From Chryseobacterium sp. CY350 (lineage in GTDB: Bacteria > Bacteroidota > Bacteroidia > Flavobacteriales > Weeksellaceae), in assembly GCF_027945075.1 (NCBI RefSeq), contig NZ_CP116034.1, positions 3,348,001-3,412,000 on the forward strand: DNA of 64,000 nt, read 5' to 3'. Within the stretch, counting starts at the first letter, position 1, and each line of letters starts with the position of its first letter. Positions 7,017-14,919 of this stretch are shown here, piece after piece. Position numbers and translations under genes: made by a program. The notes under the pieces are model-generated. The model made no database searches, had not been told where the DNA came from, and worked only from the letters and a program-made list of their open reading frames with translations.

Positions 7017-9488
7017 TTATATTTTCGTCCAAATCAATTCGTCGTCAAGTAAAGAAACCTCTATACGATCTCCTTCTTTAAACTCTCCGGAAACAATTTT
7101 CTTGGCCAATGGTCTTCTTAATCTTCCTCTGATAACACCTTTTAACGGTCTTGCTCCGTATTTTATGTCATATCCCTCGGTAGATAATTGCTTTTTCACT
7201 TCTTCTGTAATAATGAGATCAATGCTTAAACCTTTTGCCAGATCAAGCAGTTCTTTTTTGAGATGAATTTCGAAAATCTTCAGTGCATTATCCTTGCTGA
7301 TTGGCGCGAAAGGTATTGTTTCCGTCAGTCTTCCTAAAAATTCCGGACGGAAAAAACGGCTCATCATTTCCAGTAATTTTGATGACTGCGGAATTTCTCC
7401 TTTGCCAAATGATTCAACGATAAAATCTGATCCTATATTTGAGGTAAAAAGAATAATTGCATTAGAGAAATCTCCTTCTTTACCAAGTCTGTCATGCAAT
7501 TTTCCTTCATCCATAATCTGCAGGAAAACATCAAAAACAGAACTGTGTGCCTTCTCAATTTCATCAAATAGCACTATAGAATAGGGTTTTTGTCTGATCT
7601 TATTAACTAAAAGACCGCCATCTTCATAGCCAACGTATCCGGGAGGCGCACCGTAAAGCAAGGCTGCAGAATGCTCTTCTTTAAATTCCGACATATCAAA
7701 ACGGATAATCGCGTTTTCATCCTGAAATAAAAATTCTGCCAGTGACTTTGCTAACTCTGTTTTCCCTGTGCCAGTGGGACCTAAAAAGAAAAACGAACCT
7801 ATCGGCTGACCGGCTTTGCTTAACCCCGAACGCGTTTCTAAAACGGCTTCCGAGACAATCGTGATGGCGTGATCTTGCCCTACAACTCTTTTCGCCAGAA
7901 CGCTTTCCATTTCGTTAAGTCTTTGCTTTTCTTCTTCTTTTAATTTACCAATCGGGATATTTGTTTTCTGAGAAATGATGAGTGCAAGGTCAAAATCTGT
8001 AATATTGGTTCGTTTTTCCTGAGCAATTTTTTCTGTTTTCTCGATTAAATTTCTCGAATATGATAACAATGTTTCTGTATCATCAAACCCTGGCAACTCT
8101 TTTTCCTGCTCACTGTTTTCAGCAGTACTGATGAGGTATTTTGTTTTTTGTATTAAATCTTTCAATAGCCAGTCTGCATGCATCTTTCTTTCATGTTCAG
8201 CATAATTATTGGTGTTGTCTTCAAGATGAATTATTCTCGTTACGAGATGATTTCGTTCTTTTAAAAATGATTCTCCGGCTGTTTTTAAAACCGACATCGT
8301 ATGATCAATCAAATCTATAGCAGATGCGGGAAGACTTTTTTCTTTCATGTACCTTTGCGAAAGTCTTATTGCCTCTCTCATCGTCTGATCATCTATACTT
8401 ATTTTGTGGTGAATCTGATAATCTTCCAAGGTCTGCTTCAGCATTCTGAAATGAATTTCATCGGTAGTTTCTACCAGTTTCAAAAGCTCAAACATTCCTG
8501 CAAGACCCTGTTCTTTTTCGATTTTTTTTGTGTATTCTTCTACTGTTGACGTTGCAATCAATGTAAGGCCGTTTGAAAGCTCACTTTTCAAAAGATTGAT
8601 AATTCCCGAATCTGAGCCGTGATTTCCAAATAATGAATGAAATTCTTCAATAATTAAAACTGATTTTGGAATTGCTTTCATTTCCTGCGCAATATTCTTG
8701 ATGCGATCTTCGATTTCACCTTTATATGAAGCTCCGGCTATGAGCGCTCCCATATCAAGTTCGAAAATTTCCATTCCGCCTAAAATATCAGGAATCTGTT
8801 TTAGTATAACTTTCTGAACGAATCCTTCAATCAGAGCGGTTTTTCCAACACCGTGATCGCCCATTATCAGAACATTTTGCTTACTGTATCTGCATAATAT
8901 TTCTGTGATTGTATTGATTTCTGTATCTCGCCCAACCAATAATTCTTTTCTGTTTTTTTTCTTTACTTTTTCTTTTATATTGATACAATATTTCTGGATA
9001 AATCCTTTGTTTGTTTTCTTTGCCTGAAGAGTATTTTCGGTCATCTGATCATCCCCGAATAAGTTGATGTCTTTTAATAATTCGTTTCGTGTAACTGGAA
9101 ACGTTTTCATTTGATCAAAAGTAAATGCTACTCCTGGCGAACTGATTGCTGTTATTACTGCAAAAAGCGAGATCTCCTGTTCCTGCAAAATTTCTCTGAT
9201 CTGATCAGCCTCTGCAAATATTTCATCAATTACCTCATCCGGCTCACAAGAATATTTGTTTGGAGATTTTGGCAGTTCCTCAATTCGTACTTCTGCCCAT
9301 TCTTCGAGATAAAATACATCAATACCGAGATTTTCCAGATATTTTAAGAGAGACAGATCTCTGTTGAGCATTGCTTTAAGCAAGTGAGCTCCAGTATAGT
9401 TTGCGTTAAGATTTTCTCTTCCTATTTTTTGCGCAATATTCAGAGCCTTGGTGACTTCCTGGCTGTATGTAATTTCTTCTTGGTTCAT
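7017..9488 (-). CDS. tssH: T6SS sheath-disassembly ATPase TssH (ClpV-like)
   Basis: 823-residue Clp/Hsp100-type AAA+ ATPase that would recycle the contracted TssBC sheath. It has an N-domain (1-145), AAA-1 with Walker A GDHGVGKT (210-217) and Walker B-like VLIIEEFH (277-284), a middle helical region (~400-460), AAA-2 with Walker A GPTGTGKT (570-577) and FDEIEKAH, and a ClpB C-terminal domain. Odd points: AAA-1 has Glu-Glu where DE is usual in Walker B, and the usual ERRF arginine-finger segment reads LAGMFE, so AAA-1 may be structural. The cluster context separates it from ClpB/ClpC. It is downstream of the PKD gene (18-bp gap) and divergent from the main T6SS unit. Confidence 0.88.
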   Translation of the reverse strand: MNQEEITYSQEVTKALNIAQKIGRENLNANYTGAHLLKAMLNRDLSLLKYLENLGIDVFYLEEWAEVRIEELPKSPNKYSCEPDEVIDEIFAEADQIREILQEQEISLFAVITAISSPGVAFTFDQMKTFPVTRNELLKDINLFGDDQMTENTLQAKKTNKGFIQKYCINIKEKVKKKNRKELLVGRDTEINTITEILCRYSKQNVLIMGDHGVGKTALIEGFVQKVILKQIPDILGGMEIFELDMGALIAGASYKGEIEDRIKNIAQEMKAIPKSVLIIEEFHSLFGNHGSDSGIINLLKSELSNGLTLIATSTVEEYTKKIEKEQGLAGMFELLKLVETTDEIHFRMLKQTLEDYQIHHKISIDDQTMREAIRLSQRYMKEKSLPASAIDLIDHTMSVLKTAGESFLKERNHLVTRIIHLEDNTNNYAEHERKMHADWLLKDLIQKTKYLISTAENSEQEKELPGFDDTETLLSYSRNLIEKTEKIAQEKRTNITDFDLALIISQKTNIPIGKLKEEEKQRLNEMESVLAKRVVGQDHAITIVSEAVLETRSGLSKAGQPIGSFFFLGPTGTGKTELAKSLAEFLFQDENAIIRFDMSEFKEEHSAALLYGAPPGYVGYEDGGLLVNKIRQKPYSIVLFDEIEKAHSSVFDVFLQIMDEGKLHDRLGKEGDFSNAIILFTSNIGSDFIVESFGKGEIPQSSKLLEMMSRFFRPEFLGRLTETIPFAPISKDNALKIFEIHLKKELLDLAKGLSIDLIITEEVKKQLSTEGYDIKYGARPLKGVIRGRLRRPLAKKIVSGEFKEGDRIEVSLLDDELIWTKI

Positions 9489-9506
9489 CGTTTTGTATTT
9501 GTGTTT

Positions 9507-10571
9507 TTATTCTTTGATCCAGATCATCATTTTTTTGACTTTATACTGAATATTTAAATTCTGAATACAGTTTTTTTGATCTTTATTCATTCTTAATGCC
9601 GTTATTTTTATCTTTTTTCCGGCTATCATTTGGCAGAACTGGCCAAAAGGAATCAGTTTTTTGTCATTGGCAACAACAGGAATATCGTACTTTCCGCATA
9701 CGAAATCTTTAAAGTCATCTTTAGTTTTTAATTGCGCGGCTACCTGATTCAGAAGAAGTTGCATTTGTTCGTTTGAGATTTCCGGAGCCTTCTTTTCGGA
9801 TTGTAGAGAATCGTTTTTTAATTTAGATTTCGGGGAAACCGGAATGTATTGCAACATGTCTACCAGAGGATCTTTCTGTGCAGTTCCTACCGGTAAAGAA
9901 AAGGCGATGTGAGGTTTTTCAAATTCATAAGATTTGATGTCTAAATTTTGCTTTGCTCTTATTGTTTTTGGTGCTACATAAATTGTTTTTACGGCCGTGT
10001 GTTCTACATCACCGTTTACAATAAGCGTTATTTTTTTTTCGCCAACGGATTTAAATTTATATGACGGATTTTTTTCTAAAGCATCTGTGGTTGTAGTTTC
10101 ACCAAAACTCCATTCCCAAGATTCGCCGTCTTCTTTCGCTGCATCAAAACTGATGGTTTCTCCTACTGTAACCACATTTGGGCTTATAATTGTTGGCAGA
10201 TAACCTATTTGTTGGCTGATGCTGTTGATTGTAATCAGTTTTTCATGCGTACAATTTCCGTTGATCTTCAGTTTTACGATATAGTCGCCGGGTTTTTTAT
10301 ATTTGTGCAACGTTCGTTGTCTTGTGTCAATCGCCGTACTGTCTCCGAAATCCCACTCCCAAGACTTGGCGCCTTCTGTGTTATCATAATATTCTACAAC
10401 CCGATTGGTCATAAACTCGTCAGAATGGATGATGAATTTTGCGTTTTCACAGTCTACATGTCTTGTGTACTGATACGACAGTACGATGAGACTGATGATA
10501 AAAAGGATTCCTAAACTTGTGTATACTTTGGGATCAATATTCGAAAATAAATTAATTTTAGTTTTCTTCAT
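9507..10571 (-). CDS. PKD-domain membrane-anchored protein of the T6SS locus
   Basis: 354 residues with an N-terminal TM anchor (KVYTSLGILFIISLIVLSYQY, ~15-35) and a periplasmic remainder. Two PKD/Ig-like domains are clear: one around KSWEWDFGDSTAIDTRQRTLHKYKKPGDYIVKLKI and a second around ESWEWSFGETTTTDALEKNPSYKFKSVGEKKITL. A ~110-residue C-terminal domain is unrecognised. The start at 10571 is chosen because upstream ATGs add no signal and a promoter motif sits at 10592-10599. It is cotranscribed with tssH. A role in the Bacteroidota-specific T6SS envelope complex (TssN/Q/O/P/R) is inferred from position and topology; which of those it equals, if any, is not settled. Confidence 0.7.
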   Translation of the reverse strand: MKKTKINLFSNIDPKVYTSLGILFIISLIVLSYQYTRHVDCENAKFIIHSDEFMTNRVVEYYDNTEGAKSWEWDFGDSTAIDTRQRTLHKYKKPGDYIVKLKINGNCTHEKLITINSISQQIGYLPTIISPNVVTVGETISFDAAKEDGESWEWSFGETTTTDALEKNPSYKFKSVGEKKITLIVNGDVEHTAVKTIYVAPKTIRAKQNLDIKSYEFEKPHIAFSLPVGTAQKDPLVDMLQYIPVSPKSKLKNDSLQSEKKAPEISNEQMQLLLNQVAAQLKTKDDFKDFVCGKYDIPVVANDKKLIPFGQFCQMIAGKKIKITALRMNKDQKNCIQNLNIQYKVKKMMIWIKE

Positions 10572-10591
10572 TGTGTTTTTTGTGTAGGCTA

Positions 10592-10599
10592 CAAATATA
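10592..10599 (-). promoter_or_regulatory. Putative -7 element for the PKD-tssH unit
   Basis: Reads TATATTTG on the minus strand (consensus TAnnTTTG), with TTG at 10620-10622 about 20 bp upstream as a possible -33. Start codon 21 bp downstream. Confidence 0.5.
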
Positions 10600-10665
10600 T
10601 TTATCATTTTAGTCACAGGCAAGTGTTTTTTTTTAGAAAACTGTTTTTCGTATTGATTTTTTAAA

Positions 10666-10673
10666 TACATTTG
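10666..10673 (+). promoter_or_regulatory. Putative -7 element for the rightward T6SS unit
   Basis: TACATTTG matches TAnnTTTG, 23 bp before the ATG at 10697. No convincing -33 TTTG at the ideal distance. With the leftward element at 10592 it makes a compact divergent promoter region for the whole T6SS locus. Confidence 0.45.
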
Positions 10674-10696
10674 TAAAAAACACATAAAGACCATTG

Positions 10697-11347
10697 ATGA
10701 TCAATTTTAAATACTTTTACAGGTGGGGAACGGCTTTTGGCTTAATCCTTATTTTATTTGCCTGCACTTCTCAAAAATATATTCAGGAAATCCCTTACAA
10801 CTTTTCTTCAGATGAGTTTAATAAATCGTCTTTTGGATTAAAAAATAGTGTAGATGCACAATATTCTGATCTTGATGATAATTTGGAGCAACTTACTGAT
10901 GAAGAGCTGAGAGTTAAAGAGAAATATTCCATAATCATGGAAGTGATGCCGAAAGAAGTGACCAACTATAAGTTATATTCGTACATCGATCGTTGGGTAG
11001 GAACTCCTTATAAAAAACAATCTCTAGATGAGAAAATAGGTGTCGACTGCTCGTATTTTATGCAATCGTTGTTTAGTGATGTATATGGGGAAACTTTTCA
11101 GAAAACACCCGACGGCATTTTTAGGGCAAAATCAATTCAATTGTTTACTGGTAGAACATTTTTAAAAGAAGGCGATATTCTTTTTTTCAGATATGATAAA
11201 GAGCATCCGATTTCAGATGTTGGTATGTATCTTCATAATGATAGAATATTGGCCTGCACTGAAAAAGGATTGAATATCTATAATTTCAATGACGAGTATT
11301 TTCAGTTGAGATATGTTGCCGCAGGACGATTAAAGCCCAAAAATTAA
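10697..11347 (+). CDS. NlpC/P60-like lipoprotein of the T6SS locus
   Basis: 216 residues. Signal peptide with lipobox LFAC, lipidated Cys23, so membrane-anchored in the periplasm. The C-terminal half resembles NlpC/P60 peptidoglycan endopeptidases: YIDRWVGTPYKKQ, then GVDCSYFM with nucleophile Cys118, then KEGDILFF. The position that normally holds the catalytic His (SHVGIYL in the family) reads SDVGMYL here, so activity is doubtful and it may bind rather than cut peptidoglycan. Start at ATG 10697 (a TTG one codon earlier is less likely). First gene of the rightward T6SS unit, 2 bp from tssG. It may help seat the apparatus in the wall; this is inference. Confidence 0.75.
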   Translation: MINFKYFYRWGTAFGLILILFACTSQKYIQEIPYNFSSDEFNKSSFGLKNSVDAQYSDLDDNLEQLTDEELRVKEKYSIIMEVMPKEVTNYKLYSYIDRWVGTPYKKQSLDEKIGVDCSYFMQSLFSDVYGETFQKTPDGIFRAKSIQLFTGRTFLKEGDILFFRYDKEHPISDVGMYLHNDRILACTEKGLNIYNFNDEYFQLRYVAAGRLKPKN

Positions 11348-11349
11348 TC

Positions 11350-12285
11350 ATGGAAAAGATGAGAAATCTCGCGAAAGAGATAACCTCGCTAAAGCATGAT
11401 ATCAAAGCGGAGGTGATCATCAATAATTTGCTGAAAAGCAATGATATTGATGAATCTGAATATGTGATTTTTAAGAACGGCCAGTTTTCCCGAGCTTACC
11501 GCTACGACATTTTAGATTCTGATGTGATCGATTACGATTTTGATACGAAGCAAATGCTAAAAATTGCTCTTTGCAGAGATGGCTTATATGATGTGCTTCC
11601 TCAGAATCTAATTCACGCAGCGCGAAATGATTCACCGGAAAAAGAGGTGGATAGTATGATTCGTGAATATAAACTTCAGAAAAAGCAGCAGAAAGAATCA
11701 CGATTGTTTTTTCAGCCTTTTGAGAACGAAATTTTCACTTACGGAGTGAAGATTGAAGGCTTCGAGCAAGATTTTTTATCTGATCTGAATGGTATTTTGG
11801 TACCCGATATGTTTTACGATTTTTGGGGAATAAGCAGAGAATTGCCATCCTTGCTGGTTTCAAAGTTTATAAGAATTCTACCATTTGCATATAAAATTGT
11901 TGCTGATATCGATTTGGCTTGCGAAATACTTTCTACACTTTTAGAAGAAAAAGTAACCTCTAGCATAAGAACTTATCAAAAATATCAGGATGAAGACCAA
12001 AGTATTTTATTAGGAGAGTCCAGGTTGGGATTAGAACTTATTACAGGTAACAGTTATGATGATTATTCAAGTCACTTTAATCTCCAGATAGGTCCGCTTA
12101 AAAATTCAAATTTCTCAGAATACATTCATGAAGGTACGTTGAAAAGATTTGTAGATCTTTTTTATGAATATTTTTTTCCGATTGAAGTAGAAATAGAAAC
12201 CACGATTTTACTTTCAGATGAAAAAGAAACTTTCGAGTTTACGTCACAACAAAATTCAATATTAGGATATAACACCCGTATATGA
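11350..12285 (+). CDS. tssG: T6SS baseplate protein TssG
   Basis: 311-residue cytosolic protein assigned to TssG. The middle (PDMFYDFWGISRELPSLLVSKFIRILPFAYK) and the C-terminal segment LGESRLGLELITGNSYDDYSSHFNLQIGPL, followed by FVDLFYEYFFPIEVEIE, match the TssG pattern (L-G-x-x-x-x-L-G ... F-x-I-x-I-G-P-L ... L-V-x-x-Y). TssG joins TssF, TssE and TssK in the wedge of the baseplate. It is separated from tssF by about 12 kb here, an order often broken up in Bacteroidota. Its stop overlaps the tssN start by 4 bp (ATGA). Confidence 0.75.
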   Translation: MEKMRNLAKEITSLKHDIKAEVIINNLLKSNDIDESEYVIFKNGQFSRAYRYDILDSDVIDYDFDTKQMLKIALCRDGLYDVLPQNLIHAARNDSPEKEVDSMIREYKLQKKQQKESRLFFQPFENEIFTYGVKIEGFEQDFLSDLNGILVPDMFYDFWGISRELPSLLVSKFIRILPFAYKIVADIDLACEILSTLLEEKVTSSIRTYQKYQDEDQSILLGESRLGLELITGNSYDDYSSHFNLQIGPLKNSNFSEYIHEGTLKRFVDLFYEYFFPIEVEIETTILLSDEKETFEFTSQQNSILGYNTRI

Positions 12286-13289
12286 TGCAACTTAAAAAAT
12301 ATTTTCTCCATTTACTAGAGCCTCAAATTTTGGCTGCACTTGTGATTTTGCTGGCAATCAGTATAATCCTTACGATGGTATTTTCGCAGAAAGTGCCGGA
12401 ATTCAAACAAAAGTACAGAGGCAAATTTTACACTTACTTATTTTCTGTCGTATTTGTGTACGCAATTATTGCTTTTTTGGGGTACAATAAATTATTCTTA
12501 AATAACAATCTGTACGAATTTATTTTTTACCAGTTCTGCTCTTTGATCATCGGAATCTTTCATTGCCTGATGTACAGAACTTATTTTTCTAAATTCGGAA
12601 CTAAAAATACAATTAATGAATACTTGTTTGCCCTCATAACAATTATGTATTCTGCCTTACCTTTTGTACTGATTTTCACCTTTCTGAACGGCGTAGACTT
12701 TACTTTTCTTATGTTGGGTCATTATCTGGTTTTCTTCGTTTCAACATTTCTGAATGACACTTTTAACAAGGCAATGGCAATTCCGCCAAAAATATATAAA
12801 ACATGGCAATTTCCGGTAAATTATAAAGAACTCGCCGGAGTTAGCGATGAAGAAATGAGGGATCTTGTGGTATTTACTTTCCTGATGGATAAGGATCGTC
12901 ATGCTAAAAAGTACAGTGCTTACCGTGCTAAAGGCCCTACAAGAGTAGACTTCGGAAGATTATTTTACAATTTCGTGATTGATTATAACGAAAAGCATAC
13001 AGAAGATCAGATAGAAATTGAAGGCTCAACCGGACTTTACAGCTGGGTTTTCTTTTTGCAACCCAAATGGTACGAAGCTACCAAATATATTGACCCCAAT
13101 TATACGCTTTACATGAACGGAATTGAGGAAAATAGCGTGATTTTCTGCATGCGTACCAACGATTTGTCACTTCCGGCAGGAAGAACAGATAATGACGCTC
13201 CGGATTTTGAATATGATAAGGAGAAAGATGATAAAAGAGTAGAACAAAATGATCAAAAGGAGGATGATCACGCAGAAACAATCGGCTAA
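12282..13289 (+). CDS. tssN: T6SSiii membrane-complex protein TssN
   Basis: 335 residues. The N-terminal ~160 residues carry about five hydrophobic helices (ILAALVILLAISIILTMVF, FYTYLFSVVFVYAIIAFLGY, FIFYQFCSLIIGIFHCLMY, LFALITIMYSALPFVLIFTF, FLMLGHYLVFFVSTFL). A soluble domain (~170-310) follows, with an acidic/charged tail. This topology, plus position next to tssG, fits TssN, the inner-membrane protein specific to Bacteroidota T6SS that connects the envelope complex to the baseplate. It is translationally coupled to tssG through an ATGA overlap. Confidence 0.75.
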   Translation: MMQLKKYFLHLLEPQILAALVILLAISIILTMVFSQKVPEFKQKYRGKFYTYLFSVVFVYAIIAFLGYNKLFLNNNLYEFIFYQFCSLIIGIFHCLMYRTYFSKFGTKNTINEYLFALITIMYSALPFVLIFTFLNGVDFTFLMLGHYLVFFVSTFLNDTFNKAMAIPPKIYKTWQFPVNYKELAGVSDEEMRDLVVFTFLMDKDRHAKKYSAYRAKGPTRVDFGRLFYNFVIDYNEKHTEDQIEIEGSTGLYSWVFFLQPKWYEATKYIDPNYTLYMNGIEENSVIFCMRTNDLSLPAGRTDNDAPDFEYDKEKDDKRVEQNDQKEDDHAETIG

Positions 13290-13301
13290 AAATAGGATAA
13301 G

Positions 13302-14342
13302 ATGGATTATAAAACTTGCAAAATAACTCCGGGAAAGGTTGGTTTATCAGAACTCGCTGAACATTTTGGATTGCAGCCAGAAGAACTCCGGTGGTTTCAT
13401 AATCGGTTTTGCCCGATAAAGGATTTGATAGATCCCGATATTCAGTCGCACGTAGAGGTGGTTTATATCCCAGTTCCGGGCTTAGAAACTGGATATTTTG
13501 CTAGCATTAAAAAAAAGAAACCGCTTTATCAAAAAGCAAACTGCCTGAATGTCCCAAGAGTATTTAAAAAAAATTATGGCATCATACAAACTGCGCAGGA
13601 AAATGAAGGAGAAAAACTGACAATTTATTATGAAACTGAGCTTAAGAAAATCGATAAAAACCAACTTTTTATAACGAGAAAGCCAATTTATATTAACCAA
13701 AAAAGACCGGATATGGTTATGGAGCAGATCGCGGATGAGGTAGGGAGTGTTTTTTATCCTCTACAATTAGAGTTATATGAAAATGCAAAATTAAAGCGTA
13801 TCGCCAATTTTCCGGAAATACAGAAAAGATGGAAAACAAAAAAGCAGCAGTTAGCTTCTTATTATAAGGGTGAAATTGCGGAAAAATTACTCAACCGAAT
13901 AGATAAGCAGCTTGATTACCGTGGCAAAACTCAGCGTGGTATTTTAGATAGTTTGTTTTTTACACTGTATTTTTTTCCGCTGTATGAGTTGTTCAGCGAT
14001 AATAAAACAAACACCTTTCAGGTATCAATTCCTGTTTTTCCTAAAGAGCCAAGAGTTTTATTTGAAATTACGCTTAGAATTGACGAAGAAATTTCGGAAA
14101 CTCAAAAATTTGTCATTATGGCAAAAGGAAAATGTATAGATCCAAGAACCGAAACCGAAATAGCCAGTGGAAAAAACATGCATAACCCTATAAATACAGG
14201 TGAAATGGCGGAGGGAAATTTAGACTTTACCTATAGACTTAATGCAAAAGATAACAGCATTTATTCGATATGGGGACAATTAGAATTAAAAATTGCCTCC
14301 AAAACAAGGAAGATTTCCTTTGAATGTTATGAGCAACAGTGA
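13302..14342 (+). CDS. T6SS-associated protein with LysM-like N-terminus, unknown function
   Basis: 346 residues, no signal peptide. The first ~55 residues (ITPGKVGLSELAEHFGL, then EELRWFHNRF and VVYIPVPG) resemble a LysM fold: two helices framing an N-x-R/L core and a YIP ending. The rest is not recognised. A patch FFTLYFFPLYELF near 225 is hydrophobic, and the C-terminal ~100 residues look beta-rich. It sits between tssN (12-bp gap) and the PAAR-like/cargo pair, so it could be a structural part or a loading factor for the cargo. Neither is shown by sequence. Confidence 0.55.
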   Translation: MDYKTCKITPGKVGLSELAEHFGLQPEELRWFHNRFCPIKDLIDPDIQSHVEVVYIPVPGLETGYFASIKKKKPLYQKANCLNVPRVFKKNYGIIQTAQENEGEKLTIYYETELKKIDKNQLFITRKPIYINQKRPDMVMEQIADEVGSVFYPLQLELYENAKLKRIANFPEIQKRWKTKKQQLASYYKGEIAEKLLNRIDKQLDYRGKTQRGILDSLFFTLYFFPLYELFSDNKTNTFQVSIPVFPKEPRVLFEITLRIDEEISETQKFVIMAKGKCIDPRTETEIASGKNMHNPINTGEMAEGNLDFTYRLNAKDNSIYSIWGQLELKIASKTRKISFECYEQQ

Positions 14343-14440
14343 TCAATTAAAGAAATAACTAAACACTAATGATATGGCACTAGAAAACTTAATCAGCTTA
14401 TACCAGTTGCTACCATTTGGTGTAATTTAAAATTAAACGT

Positions 14441-14917
14441 ATGAGCGAAAAACATCTCGTATGTCAGGGAGCATTGTGTAAATGTAACTTTGGGACAACA
14501 CCCGATAAGTTGAAGGTGCTTACCCAAAGCAAACGCTACATTAATGATAAAGAGGGAAGCAAAAAACTTATTGCTACTCACAAAGATCTCGGCAAAACTT
14601 TTGAGAAAAATACCTTTGGCTCTTGTGCCAAGATGAATAATAACCCTTGCCAAGCCGTAGTAACCGAATGGAGTGGGTATTATGAGAAAATTACTTTGGA
14701 AGACAACGGCGGAAAAGCCCTCTTGGAAGACAGCAAAGCAACCTGCCCCATTGGTGGTAAAGATTGTATTACGATTATAGACCATGGGCAGATCTGTGAA
14801 GTCTCTAAACAAAACCTAAAAAATGCCAGCCCCGAAGCATTGGCAGAGTTGTGTCCGTTTGTGGATTTTTATGCAGAAGAGGATGAAAGTATAACCCATT
14901 TAAGTATCCAGAAATAA
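14441..14917 (+). CDS. PAAR-like spike protein (DUF4280)
   Basis: 158 residues. The Cys-rich start (HLVCQGALCKCNFGTTPDKL), central Cys (FGSCAKMNNNPCQAVVTEW) and TCPIGGKDCITIIDHGQ fit the DUF4280 PAAR-like family, which caps VgrG spikes in Bacteroidota and other bacteria. No signal peptide. It lies 2 bp upstream of the 860-residue protein, so that protein is probably the cargo it carries. A ~98-bp gap precedes it, containing only an 18-codon ORF. Confidence 0.85.
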   Translation: MSEKHLVCQGALCKCNFGTTPDKLKVLTQSKRYINDKEGSKKLIATHKDLGKTFEKNTFGSCAKMNNNPCQAVVTEWSGYYEKITLEDNGGKALLEDSKATCPIGGKDCITIIDHGQICEVSKQNLKNASPEALAELCPFVDFYAEEDESITHLSIQK

Positions 14918-14919
14918 TT

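Noticed and set aside
7017..9488. Housekeeping ClpB/ClpC instead of TssH
   Set aside because: ClpB-like layout is there, but the gene sits in a T6SS locus with a PKD partner, and its AAA-1 motifs are degenerate, which is unlike a general disaggregase.
14374..14430. 18-codon frame (ATGGCACTAGAAAAC...) before the PAAR-like gene
   Set aside because: Too short to support; no resemblance to Hcp or another tss gene was seen.
14393..14812. 139-codon minus-strand frame over the PAAR-like gene
   Set aside because: Opposes a clear DUF4280 protein; no family features of its own.
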